In this document: positions 1-5,856 of the stretch, piece by piece
How the letters are laid out: each line of letters opens with the position of its first letter
Position numbering within the stretch: the stretch's first letter is position 1
DNA from: Anaerolineae bacterium
Lineage (GTDB): Bacteria; Chloroflexota; Anaerolineae; Anaerolineales; Villigracilaceae
Direction: 5' to 3'
Assembly (NCBI GenBank): GCA_017303735.1
Contig: JAFLCF010000185.1
Location: 1-8,316, forward strand
Length of the DNA stretch: 8,316 nt
Position numbers and translations under genes: made by a program
The notes under the pieces: generated by a model
The model's input: only the letters and a program-made list of their open reading frames with translations
What the model was told of the DNA's origin: nothing
Databases searched by the model: none

Positions 1-1013
1 AAATCTTCTGAGATCGATTCGAGATGGTCAATAAAGGCAAAGGCATGTGTCTTGCGCACTTGTCCTTGCAGGGCAAATAGAAAACTCAACATCAACTCCG
101 AACAAAAACGCATCGACGTGCTGACATCGCAAATCACCACGATCTTTGGTTTGCGAATCTTGTCGCGGTGTTTGATCTCCATCGGCACGCCATGATATTT
201 CAAATTCGCGCGGATGGTCGCCTTCGGGTCCATTTGCCCGGTCTTCATCCGTTTTTGGCGCAGAGCGATTCGGGTTCGTAAAGCCGCAGCAAGGCGTTTC
301 ACTTCGCGTTGCAAAATTTTCTTGTCCGCATCCGATAACGCCTGAAACGGACGGTTCATCAAATTATCAATATTCTCCCCACGCGGACGTTCGCTCATGT
401 TCTCGGCGATCCGTTCGCCCGCAAATTGCTGCATTTGTTCCTGCATGCCCTGCATGTTCTGCTGAATCATCTCGCGGATCTGTTCCACACGCTCACGGTT
501 CATGCCCATCTGCTGAAGTTGCTCCATCAACTCGCGCATCGCCTTTTGCACTTCAGGGAACGCCATCGCGCGCATCATGCGTTGGGTCATCCAGTTTTGA
601 TATTGGAGATTCTCCGCTTGATTCAAACCGACGAGTTGACCCAGCGCCTCAAGCTCCGCACGGGACAATTGCTCGCCATTCATCAGCCTTTCCATGCGCT
701 GACGGAGTTGCTCGGCAAAATTTTTCAACGCCTCAGCCAGCATCTGGATCTCTTCCGGTGTCAGATCATCTGATGGGTTGCCGCCCATTTCCGGCGGAGT
801 CCCTGAACCGAAGAAGAGAGGGAAGAGTTTGTCGAAGGTGGCAATATCCCTCACGTCTTTGATCAAAGTCGCGCGGAGAGATAAGCGAAACGATTCGCGG
901 TCTTGAATGCCCATCAAATCCACCGCCGAAAATGCCTCGGCAGATTCTGCGAGAGACACGCGCACCCCGCTGGCGCGCAGGGCTGAAATCAATTGAAGGA
1001 TGCGAGATTCCAT
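1..1013 (-). CDS. CoxE-like VWA domain protein, partial (C-terminus beyond left edge)
   Basis: The reading frame is open from an ATG at 1013 to the window edge (337 codons seen). The N-terminal ~70 residues have the CoxE-type pattern (short helices, 'LRASGVRVS', 'DKLFPLFFG'). Residues ~85-205 are helical and rich in Met, Gln and Glu, probably coiled coil. A basic segment (~235-290) leads into a von Willebrand A domain whose metal-site motif D296-V-S298-T-S300 fits the MIDAS DxSxS. The rest of the VWA fold lies outside the window. Family knowledge: such proteins are cytoplasmic and pair with a MoxR AAA+ ATPase to remodel or metallate a client enzyme; CoxE does this for Mo/Cu CO dehydrogenase. 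Here the MoxR gene is directly upstream on the same strand, 81 bases away, separated by a hairpin repeat. The ribosome site is weak (GGAT about 10 bases before the ATG). The client is unknown, because no oxidoreductase genes are visible. Confidence 0.88.
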   Translation of the reverse strand, partial: MESRILQLISALRASGVRVSLAESAEAFSAVDLMGIQDRESFRLSLRATLIKDVRDIATFDKLFPLFFGSGTPPEMGGNPSDDLTPEEIQMLAEALKNFAEQLRQRMERLMNGEQLSRAELEALGQLVGLNQAENLQYQNWMTQRMMRAMAFPEVQKAMRELMEQLQQMGMNRERVEQIREMIQQNMQGMQEQMQQFAGERIAENMSERPRGENIDNLMNRPFQALSDADKKILQREVKRLAAALRTRIALRQKRMKTGQMDPKATIRANLKYHGVPMEIKHRDKIRKPKIVVICDVSTSMRFCSELMLSFLFALQGQVRKTHAFAFIDHLESISED

Positions 1014-1026
1014 TTTCTTTTATCCA

Positions 1027-1091
1027 GTAGGGGCGGGGTCTCCCCGCCCTAGTACTATCTATAAAACAGGGCGAGAGGACCTCGCCCCTAC
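1027..1091. repeat. Inverted repeat made of two hairpins
   Basis: Two 24-base arms (1027-1050 and 1068-1091) are reverse complements of each other except at four positions, separated by a 17-base AT-richer spacer. Each arm also folds on itself. The left arm forms an 8-bp stem GGGCGGGG/CCCCGCCC with loop TCT. The right arm forms a 7-bp stem GGGCGAG/CTCGCCC with a 5-base loop. One difference between the arms is compensatory: a G-C pair in one is an A-T pair in the other. The element begins three bases after the moxR stop and ends 13 bases before the VWA start, so the transcript must carry it. It resembles a dispersed non-coding repeat of the small palindromic type (REP/MITE-like); that identity is an inference, since only one copy is in view. 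Confidence 0.75.
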
Positions 1092-1094
1092 AAA

Positions 1095-2060
1095 TTAATT
1101 ACCAGAGAACCGACCAAAATCATCCGCGGGCGGACGTTGCTTCGGGGTCTGCGGCGGACTCATCAACTGCCGCTTTGCTTTCTGCAGATCGGCTTCATGC
1201 TTGAGCAGAACCGAGAGCGTATCTTCCAAAACATCTTTATCCAAATTTGTCGCATTCAATGCCACGAGGGCATTCGCCCAATCGAGAGTCTCACTAATGG
1301 ACGGCGATTTGCGCATGTCCGCTTTGCGGAGGCGTTGCACGAACTCCACGGCTTGTTGGGCGAGTTTGGGGTTGAGGTTAGGAACTTTGAGATGAACAAC
1401 CGCCAACTCTTCTTGCAAACTTGGGTAATCCACAAACAGATATAAACAGCGGCGCTTCAACGCTTCGGAAAGTTCGCGAGTGTTGTTGGACGTGAGCACC
1501 ACCACGGGTCTGTGTTTTGCAGTGAGTGTACCCAACTCTGGTACAGAGACCTGGAAGTCACTCAAGATTTCAAGCAGGAAGGCTTCGAACTCAGCGTCGG
1601 CGCGGTCGATTTCATCAATCAGCAGAACCGTCGGCGTTTCGCTCAAGATCGCCTTCAACAGCGGACGTTGCAGCAGAAAGCGGGTCGAGAAGAAGACATC
1701 TTCTTCTTTTGCTAATTTATCTGCCGCTTCACTGAGCGACTCCGCTTTGCCGAGCGTGTCGTTCAATTTGTCGCGCAGTAACTGGGTGTACAGCAACTGT
1801 TTGGAATATTCCCATTCATACAATGCTTTTGATTCATCCAAGCCTTCATAGCATTGCAAGCGAATCAGTTGACGTCCCGTGGCAGAGGCGATGGCTTTTG
1901 CCAACTCGGTCTTGCCCACACCTGCCGGACCTTCTGCCAGAAGCGGCTTACCTAACTTTTGGGCGAGGTAAACAATGGTTGCGATCTCATCCGAAGCGAT
2001 GTAATTCTGCTTGCCGAGTTCGGTTTTTACGGTTTTGGTTGAATCAAATACGGTTGTCAT
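1095..2060 (-). CDS. MoxR-family AAA+ ATPase
   Basis: A complete 321-aa protein, the usual size for MoxR ATPases. Residues 44-51 are the Walker A loop (GPAGVGKT). Residues 146-154 hold Walker B (LLIDEIDRA). Sensor 1 and the arginine region lie at 190-205 (TSNNTRELSEALKRRC). The 'QCYEGLD' motif at 69-75 is typical of the CoxD-like branch. Residues ~95-125 form a charged helical insertion between Walker A and B. Family role: a cytoplasmic hexameric ATPase that works with a VWA protein to activate or metallate a client enzyme. The neighbour downstream is exactly such a VWA protein. The ATG at 2060 overlaps the end of the preceding 107-aa gene by 17 bases, and a GGGAG ribosome site (2065-2069) sits 4 bases upstream, inside that gene, which suggests coupled translation. 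The C-terminal tail (~300-321) is Pro/Lys-rich and probably disordered. Confidence 0.93.
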   Translation of the reverse strand: MTTVFDSTKTVKTELGKQNYIASDEIATIVYLAQKLGKPLLAEGPAGVGKTELAKAIASATGRQLIRLQCYEGLDESKALYEWEYSKQLLYTQLLRDKLNDTLGKAESLSEAADKLAKEEDVFFSTRFLLQRPLLKAILSETPTVLLIDEIDRADAEFEAFLLEILSDFQVSVPELGTLTAKHRPVVVLTSNNTRELSEALKRRCLYLFVDYPSLQEELAVVHLKVPNLNPKLAQQAVEFVQRLRKADMRKSPSISETLDWANALVALNATNLDKDVLEDTLSVLLKHEADLQKAKRQLMSPPQTPKQRPPADDFGRFSGN

Positions 2061-2367
2061 GGGTCTCCCAAATGGATTTCAATGGTTCGATCTTCTTCCA
2101 GCCTTCCCCCTTGGTCACGTGTTCAACTTCTATGTTGGTGAAATATGTATCCAGCACAGCCGCGCGTTCCTGAGCCAGAGGCGGCACACAATAGTCCTCT
2201 TCTTCCCAAATGGCAATGCCCTCCGAAAGCCAGCGCGCGTTATCCAGCCCGGTTTGAAGAGCATTCCCGAACGGACGCATGGTGTTGATCTCCCCCGAAT
2301 CCAGCCATGTTCGCAAGTTTTTTATTTTTGATGCGATAGGTTTGGCAGTGACAAGATAATATGCCAT
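2044..2367 (-). CDS. Hypothetical 107-aa protein, first gene of the MoxR-VWA unit
   Basis: I do not recognise this family. The protein is small, soluble-looking and without a signal peptide or membrane segment. It begins MAYYLVTAKP, a beta strand-like start. It has a conserved-looking core with many aromatic and charged residues: 'MRPFGNALQ' (30-38), 'ARWLSEGIAIWEEEDYCVPPLAQER' spanning 44-68, and 'GEGWKKIEPL' (87-96). A single cysteine (60) lies in a 'DYCVPP' context. The start was chosen at 2367 because a near-perfect ribosome site precedes it; an in-frame ATG seven codons earlier (2388) lacks this and would place the site inside the gene. The stop overlaps the moxR start by 17 bases, so the protein is very likely made together with the MoxR ATPase. 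An adaptor or partner role is possible but unproven. Confidence 0.8.
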   Translation of the reverse strand: MAYYLVTAKPIASKIKNLRTWLDSGEINTMRPFGNALQTGLDNARWLSEGIAIWEEEDYCVPPLAQERAAVLDTYFTNIEVEHVTKGEGWKKIEPLKSIWETHDNRI

Positions 2368-2370
2368 CTG

Positions 2371-2379
2371 CTCCTCCTT
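2371..2379 (-). promoter_or_regulatory. Strong ribosome binding site for the 107-aa protein
   Basis: The minus strand reads AAGGAGGAG followed by CAG and the ATG at 2367. This is the strongest Shine-Dalgarno match in the window, and it decides the start over the upstream in-frame ATG at 2388. Confidence 0.8.
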
Positions 2380-2437
2380 CTGATGCATGTGATTCTCTCA
2401 CATTTTTCGGGCTGTTGCGCACTTCTAAGAATAGCCT

Positions 2438-2468
2438 AACATATGCTGATTTCATATAGACGTGACAA
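2438..2468 (-). promoter_or_regulatory. Possible sigma-70-type promoter for the 107-aa/moxR/VWA unit
   Basis: In the 139-base gap between the acetyltransferase stop and the 107-aa gene, the minus strand carries TTGTCA (2463-2468, five of six to the -35 consensus). Possible -10 boxes are CATATG at 17-bp spacing (2440-2445) or TATGTT at 19-bp spacing (2438-2443). The -10 boxes are weak. The position fits a gene-unit start, with a leader of roughly 60-70 bases. No clear terminator for the upstream acetyltransferase gene is visible here, only a short palindrome CCTTAA-CA-TTAAGG (2499-2512) over its stop codon without a T-run. Confidence 0.35.
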
Positions 2469-2506
2469 CTTGCGAATTCTTGACGTATCAGGAGTCGTCC
2501 TTAACA

Positions 2507-3016
2507 TTAAGGGTTTACATAAAAAGCGTGATGATATTCCACTTTACCCATGGGTACTTCTTCATAAAAAGGAAGCGCCATAAAAAATTCAGGGGCAGGT
2601 GCAGCATGGTAGGTAAGACCAGTTCTCGGCTTGAATCCGAAGCGTTCATAATATGCCGGGCTGCCTTCGAGCACGCATCCTTTTGCACCGAGGTCACGCA
2701 GTTTTGCCAATCCATCCAGAATTAATTTCGAGCCGATGCCTTGCTTTTGCAACTCAGGCGCAACCGAGATCGGACCCAGACCGTACCAATCTATGAATTG
2801 TTCATTGATGGTCACTGGCGAGAAAGCCACATGCCCAACGATCTTTCCATCTAATTCGGCAACGAGCGAAAGTGTGAGCATGCCCGCCTCACGCAGACCT
2901 TTCACCATGAGATGCTCGGTAGGATTGTCACTGAACTTGCCGAGAAATGCAGCATACGTCACCTGTGTGATGGCTTCAATATCGTACGCTTGCTCAGATC
3001 GAATGAGTATGTCCAT
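2507..3016 (-). CDS. GNAT-family N-acetyltransferase (YhbS-like)
   Basis: A 169-aa protein with a full GNAT fold. Beta-alpha elements at the N-terminus (MDILIR...DIEAITQVTYAAF) are followed by 'LVAELDGKIVGHVAF' (~51-65). The acetyl-CoA-binding motif A comes next, 'ISVAPELQKQGIGSKLI', with the pyrophosphate loop QKQGIG at 90-95. Then 'GSPAYYERFGF' (118-128), a typical motif B, and a C-terminal segment with the YhbS-like pattern of His, Pro and aromatic residues. Such enzymes transfer an acetyl group from acetyl-CoA to an amine; the substrate cannot be read from the sequence. The ATG at 3016 lies two bases after the aspA stop. A TTG at 3034 is in frame, but it would overlap aspA and has no better ribosome site. 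It is the last gene of the glycosyltransferase-aspA unit and is probably translated by coupling, as its own ribosome site is weak. Confidence 0.9.
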   Translation of the reverse strand: MDILIRSEQAYDIEAITQVTYAAFLGKFSDNPTEHLMVKGLREAGMLTLSLVAELDGKIVGHVAFSPVTINEQFIDWYGLGPISVAPELQKQGIGSKLILDGLAKLRDLGAKGCVLEGSPAYYERFGFKPRTGLTYHAAPAPEFFMALPFYEEVPMGKVEYHHAFYVNP

Positions 3017-3018
3017 GT

Positions 3019-4422
3019 TTACTTCTTTATCCAACGCGGTTTGGTTAACACTTCGGGTTTGAGGATTTCATCCAGCTCTGCCTTCGTGAGCAGACCGCGC
3101 TCCAGCACGATCTCGGTCACACTTTTATTGGATGCATACGCCTCTTTCGCCACCGAGCTTGCATTCTCGTACCCAATGAACGGATTCAACGCTGTGACGA
3201 TTCCGACCGAGCGGTTCATGTGTTCTTCGAGCCGGTCATGGTTGGCGGTGATGCCTTTCACGCAACGTTCCGAGAGCGTGAGGCAGCCATTGCGCAAATA
3301 AATGAGGCTGTCAAACAGACTGTGCGCGATGATCGGTTCGAAGGCATTGAGTTGTAACTGTCCGCCGTCGGCAGCGAATGAGACGGTGACATCATTGCCA
3401 ATGACGAGGAAGGCGATTTGGTTCACAACTTCAGGGATGACCGGGTTGACCTTGCCCGGCATGATGCTCGAACCGGCTTGAACAGCGGGAAGATTGATCT
3501 CACCGAGCCCGGTTCTAGGTCCAGAAGATAGCAGGCGCAAGTCATTGCAGATCTTCGAGAGTTTTACTGCCACACGCTTAAGCACGCCTGAGAGCTGTAC
3601 GAAAGAGCCAACATCTTGTGTCGCTTCAACGAGATTGCCAGCTGTGATGTATTCGATGTTGGTGATCTCGCTCAGGTATTTACGAGCCAAGGCGGCATAA
3701 TCTGGATGGGCGTTGATGCCAGTGCCAATCGCCGTTGCCCCGAGGTTCATTTCCTGAATGAGCAAAGCGCCCTCGCGCAGACGTTGCTGGTCTTCTTCGA
3801 GCATTACGGCATAGGTGCTGAATTCCTGCCCGAGGGTCATGGGCACGGCGTCTTGCAATTGGGTGCGTCCCATCTTCAATATGTCTTTGAATTCTTCCGC
3901 TTTGGCGGCAAAAGAAAGGCGTAATACTTCCATGCCGTCGATCAAGTCGTTGATCAAAAATCGTAGAGCTACTTTTACAGCCGTTGGATAAACATCATTC
4001 GTGCTTTGACTCATATTCACATCCTCAAGCGGATGCAGGAATTTATATTCACCACGTCCGTGCCCAAGGATCTCCAAAGCCCGATTTGCAATGACTTCGT
4101 TGGCATTCATGTTCGTGGAAGTGCCTGCACCACCTTGAATTACATCCACCACGAATTGATCGTGCAACATCCCGTTACGAATTTCTTCACAGGCTTTTAT
4201 GATTGCGTTCGCACTTTCAGGGTTGAGCAGATCCAATTCCAAGTTGGCTTGCGCACAGGCTTGTTTTACACACGCCAATGCCTTAACCAGGCTTGGATAT
4301 GTACTGATGGGGATATTACTGATCGGGAAATTTTCCAACGCCCGTGCTGTATGGACGCCATAGTAAACCTCATTGGGCACTTCATGGTCGCCTAAAAGAT
4401 CATGTTCGATTCGATGCGTCAC
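3019..4422 (-). CDS. aspA: Aspartate ammonia-lyase (aspartase)
   Basis: This 467-aa cytoplasmic enzyme, normal length for the family, reversibly splits L-aspartate into fumarate and ammonia. The N-terminus 'RIEHDLLGDHEVPNEVYYGVHT' is aspartase-like rather than fumarase-like. The fumarase/aspartase signature GSSIMPGKVNP spans 317-327 with the catalytic serine expected at 318. Other active-site motifs are present: GGAGTSTNMNANE (97-109), SQSTND (138-143) and GRTQLQDA (185-192). Position 188 is Gln, as in some aspartases, where fumarases and some aspartases have His. Lys324 and Asn326 of the signature loop are intact. The start is GTG at 4422, overlapping the glycosyltransferase stop by four bases (GTGA), with a GGAG ribosome site seven bases upstream. 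Fumarase is the main alternative, less likely by motif. Its role is probably aspartate catabolism feeding fumarate to central metabolism; the operon partners do not explain it. Confidence 0.94.
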   Translation of the reverse strand: MTHRIEHDLLGDHEVPNEVYYGVHTARALENFPISNIPISTYPSLVKALACVKQACAQANLELDLLNPESANAIIKACEEIRNGMLHDQFVVDVIQGGAGTSTNMNANEVIANRALEILGHGRGEYKFLHPLEDVNMSQSTNDVYPTAVKVALRFLINDLIDGMEVLRLSFAAKAEEFKDILKMGRTQLQDAVPMTLGQEFSTYAVMLEEDQQRLREGALLIQEMNLGATAIGTGINAHPDYAALARKYLSEITNIEYITAGNLVEATQDVGSFVQLSGVLKRVAVKLSKICNDLRLLSSGPRTGLGEINLPAVQAGSSIMPGKVNPVIPEVVNQIAFLVIGNDVTVSFAADGGQLQLNAFEPIIAHSLFDSLIYLRNGCLTLSERCVKGITANHDRLEEHMNRSVGIVTALNPFIGYENASSVAKEAYASNKSVTEIVLERGLLTKAELDEILKPEVLTKPRWIKK

Positions 4423-5558
4423 GTTATAACTCCAAGACTTGCATAGATTTGTAGATTCGCCTGTAATTCTTTCTCAAGCGTATATTGACCTAAAACCGTC
4501 TCTCGCGCCGACCTGCCAATTGATTCTCGTTTATCAGGCTGATTCAACACCTCAGCCATTTTCTCCGTCAACCCCTGCACATCATTTACATTCACGAAGA
4601 GACCATTTACCTCATCTTCAATTACATCTAATACACCGCCGACAGGTGTTGCAATGACGGGAACTCCGCATGCCATCGCTTCAAGCACGGCATTTGGCAT
4701 GCCATCACGCAGGGATGGATGTACGAAAACATCCATCAAAGAATAATATGCGGGTAAATCTTTGTGGGCGACATGTCCGGTGACGGTAACTGGTAAGTGG
4801 GGATTGGCAATTTGAAATTCCTCAAATACCTTTTTATCTTCACCCTCACGGACCTCACCAACGATGAGCAGGGAAGTAGGGACTGTTTTTATTAACTGCG
4901 CGTAGCCAGATAATAGAGTAGCCATTCCCTTCTTTTCACGCAATTCACCGACAAAGCCAACGACCTTCGACTTTTGACCTTCAACCTTCAACATCTCTGC
5001 CAAAATCTCATTCTTTTCCATTGGCTTGAATTTATTCGTATCGATCCCATTTGGAATAACATGGATATCCCGATCTACAAATGCTTTTGCCTTTTTTGCC
5101 AAGATACTTGCATTGGTCGTTACGGCATTTGCATTTTGTAGGGCATATATCACATGTGAGAATTTTGACGGGTCGAAGGTGGCGCGTTCGATGTCATTTC
5201 CACGAATGGAGACGACACTGGGAATGCCAAGGTATTTCCCGGCATAGGTGCCGACAAATCCAGCCATGGGGAGGAAATAGGCATGGATGAGATCGAATGG
5301 CGCACGCGTATGTTCTTCCACGATCAATTCAAACCAATCGACCAGGGTATCGTCCACGCGTTTGTGCGCGCCAAAGCGCGTTACGTGAACTCCGTTTGAG
5401 CGTTGAGTCTGCTTGATGGTGGGTGGCAGGTTCCACGTCGGAGCGAAGAGGCGGACGTTATATCCAGCCGCAGATAACGAATCCCCCAATCGTCCTGTTG
5501 AGATTGCGAGCCCGCCGAGGTCTGGTGTATACTTTTCGCTAAGCAAAGCAATTTTCAT
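4419..5558 (-). CDS. Family 4 glycosyltransferase (GT-B fold)
   Basis: A 379-aa protein, normal for GT4. The N-terminal domain opens with MKIALLSEKYTPDLGGLAIS; the Gly-Gly loop (15-16) is typical for acceptor-side binding. The C-terminal nucleotide-sugar domain starts near 169 (PNGID, 169-173) and has 'GELREKKG' (204-211), 'VTGHV' (259-263) and the donor motif 'RDGMPNAVLEAMACGVPV' (284-301). The usual E-x7-E has Asp at the first position (D285, E293). No signal or membrane segment, so it acts in the cytoplasm or at the inner membrane face; donor and acceptor are unknown (lipid, polysaccharide or small-molecule glycosylation are all possible). The start was taken at the ATG giving MKIALL. A TTG six codons earlier is in frame but would overlap the divergent gene. 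No good ribosome site precedes the ATG. It heads the unit with aspA and the acetyltransferase. Confidence 0.93.
   Translation of the reverse strand: MKIALLSEKYTPDLGGLAISTGRLGDSLSAAGYNVRLFAPTWNLPPTIKQTQRSNGVHVTRFGAHKRVDDTLVDWFELIVEEHTRAPFDLIHAYFLPMAGFVGTYAGKYLGIPSVVSIRGNDIERATFDPSKFSHVIYALQNANAVTTNASILAKKAKAFVDRDIHVIPNGIDTNKFKPMEKNEILAEMLKVEGQKSKVVGFVGELREKKGMATLLSGYAQLIKTVPTSLLIVGEVREGEDKKVFEEFQIANPHLPVTVTGHVAHKDLPAYYSLMDVFVHPSLRDGMPNAVLEAMACGVPVIATPVGGVLDVIEDEVNGLFVNVNDVQGLTEKMAEVLNQPDKRESIGRSARETVLGQYTLEKELQANLQIYASLGVIT
4964..4991 (-). repeat. Degenerate heptamer tandem repeat inside the glycosyltransferase gene
   Basis: Read on the minus strand, four consecutive 7-base units are TTGAAGG, TTGAAGG, TCAAAAG and TCGAAGG, with a partial fifth (TCG). 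They encode the LKVEGQKSKV stretch (about residues 190-199), just before the C-terminal Rossmann domain, which is the natural interdomain linker. Seven is not a multiple of three, so the amino-acid pattern repeats every three units. The array resembles the heptanucleotide short tandem repeats described in cyanobacteria; whether it is a dispersed family in this genome cannot be seen from one copy. Confidence 0.6.
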
Positions 5559-5564
5559 GAGGTG
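5559..5564 (+). promoter_or_regulatory. Ribosome binding site of the zinc-binding protein
   Basis: GAGGTG lies five bases before the ATG at 5570 and directly abuts the divergent glycosyltransferase start codon (5556-5558). It supports the 5570 start. Confidence 0.6.
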
Positions 5565-5569
5565 TCTCA

Positions 5570-5851
5570 ATGGCAAAAAAGTGTGAAATGATTATCGGTT
5601 ATCTTGTGCCGCATCAATGCGAGAACCCGGCATTGGGAACATGTATCAAATGTGGGCGTGGGTTTTGCGATGAACATACCAATGCCACCAAAGAAGGACG
5701 CATTTGTCTTGCCTGCCAGCAAGGCTTGGAGATGCCCGTGGCATTGCCGATCGCTGCTTCTACTTTCACACCTGCCGACATGTTATTGTTTGGCTCAACC
5801 AGTTCTTTGGATGATAACGACAGGGACGACATGTTCTCTGATCTAAGTTAG
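5570..5851 (+). CDS. Small B-box-like zinc-binding protein
   Basis: A 93-aa protein whose N-terminal half carries a zinc ribbon or B-box-like set of ligands: Cys17, Cys25, Cys28, Cys33, His36, Cys46 and Cys49, in the pattern C-x7-C-x2-C-x4-C-x2-H-x9-C-x2-C. The 'GTCIKCGRGFCDEH' and 'GRICLACQ' segments match the prokaryotic B-box-type zinc finger often found at the N-terminus of small proteins in Chloroflexota and Actinobacteria. The second expected ligand after Cys17 (normally His) is not obvious, though His15 is near. The C-terminal half is hydrophobic (VALPIAAS), then low-complexity and acidic (DDNDRDDMFSDLS), probably disordered, and not convincing as a membrane helix. Function is likely protein or nucleic-acid binding; no specific role can be named. 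Its stop lies five bases before the alpha/beta hydrolase start, so the two are probably co-transcribed. Confidence 0.83.
   Translation: MAKKCEMIIGYLVPHQCENPALGTCIKCGRGFCDEHTNATKEGRICLACQQGLEMPVALPIAASTFTPADMLLFGSTSSLDDNDRDDMFSDLS
5591..5617 (-). promoter_or_regulatory. Possible promoter of the glycosyltransferase unit, inside the divergent gene
   Basis: The minus strand has GATAAT (5591-5596, five of six to the -10 consensus) and TTGATG (5612-5617, four of six to the -35), but the spacing is only 15 bp. It would give a leader of about 25 bases before the ATG at 5558. The two divergent starts are only 11 bases apart, so some promoter must lie inside the zinc-protein gene; this is the best candidate I see. 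On the plus strand, a TATACT at 5528-5533 is a possible -10 for the opposite gene, without a good -35. Confidence 0.28.
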
Positions 5852-5856
5852 GCGGC

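Noticed and set aside
426..773. Open frame of 115 codons on the plus strand, rich in Leu and His
   Set aside because: It is the antisense of the Met/Gln/Glu-rich helical part of the VWA gene; the Leu/His composition is what the complement of such codons gives. No ribosome site.
2240..2455. Open frame of 71 codons on the minus strand upstream of and overlapping the 107-aa gene
   Set aside because: It covers the likely promoter region and runs in another frame through the 107-aa gene, which has the strong ribosome site. The translation looks random.
2499..2512. Palindrome CCTTAA-CA-TTAAGG as terminator of the acetyltransferase gene
   Set aside because: The stem is six AT-rich pairs with a two-base loop and no T-run follows, so it is too weak to call as a terminator.
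3017..3034. TTG start for the acetyltransferase, adding six residues
   Set aside because: It would overlap aspA and has no better ribosome site. The ATG at 3016 begins directly at the first conserved GNAT strand.
4964..4991. CRISPR array or phase-variation tract
   Set aside because: The units are 7 bases, degenerate and without spacers. Being imperfect and only four units long, they are a poor slippage substrate.
5559..5576. TTG start for the glycosyltransferase, adding six residues
   Set aside because: It would overlap the divergent zinc-protein start. GT4 proteins normally begin with the MKIALL-type strand, which matches the ATG at 5558.
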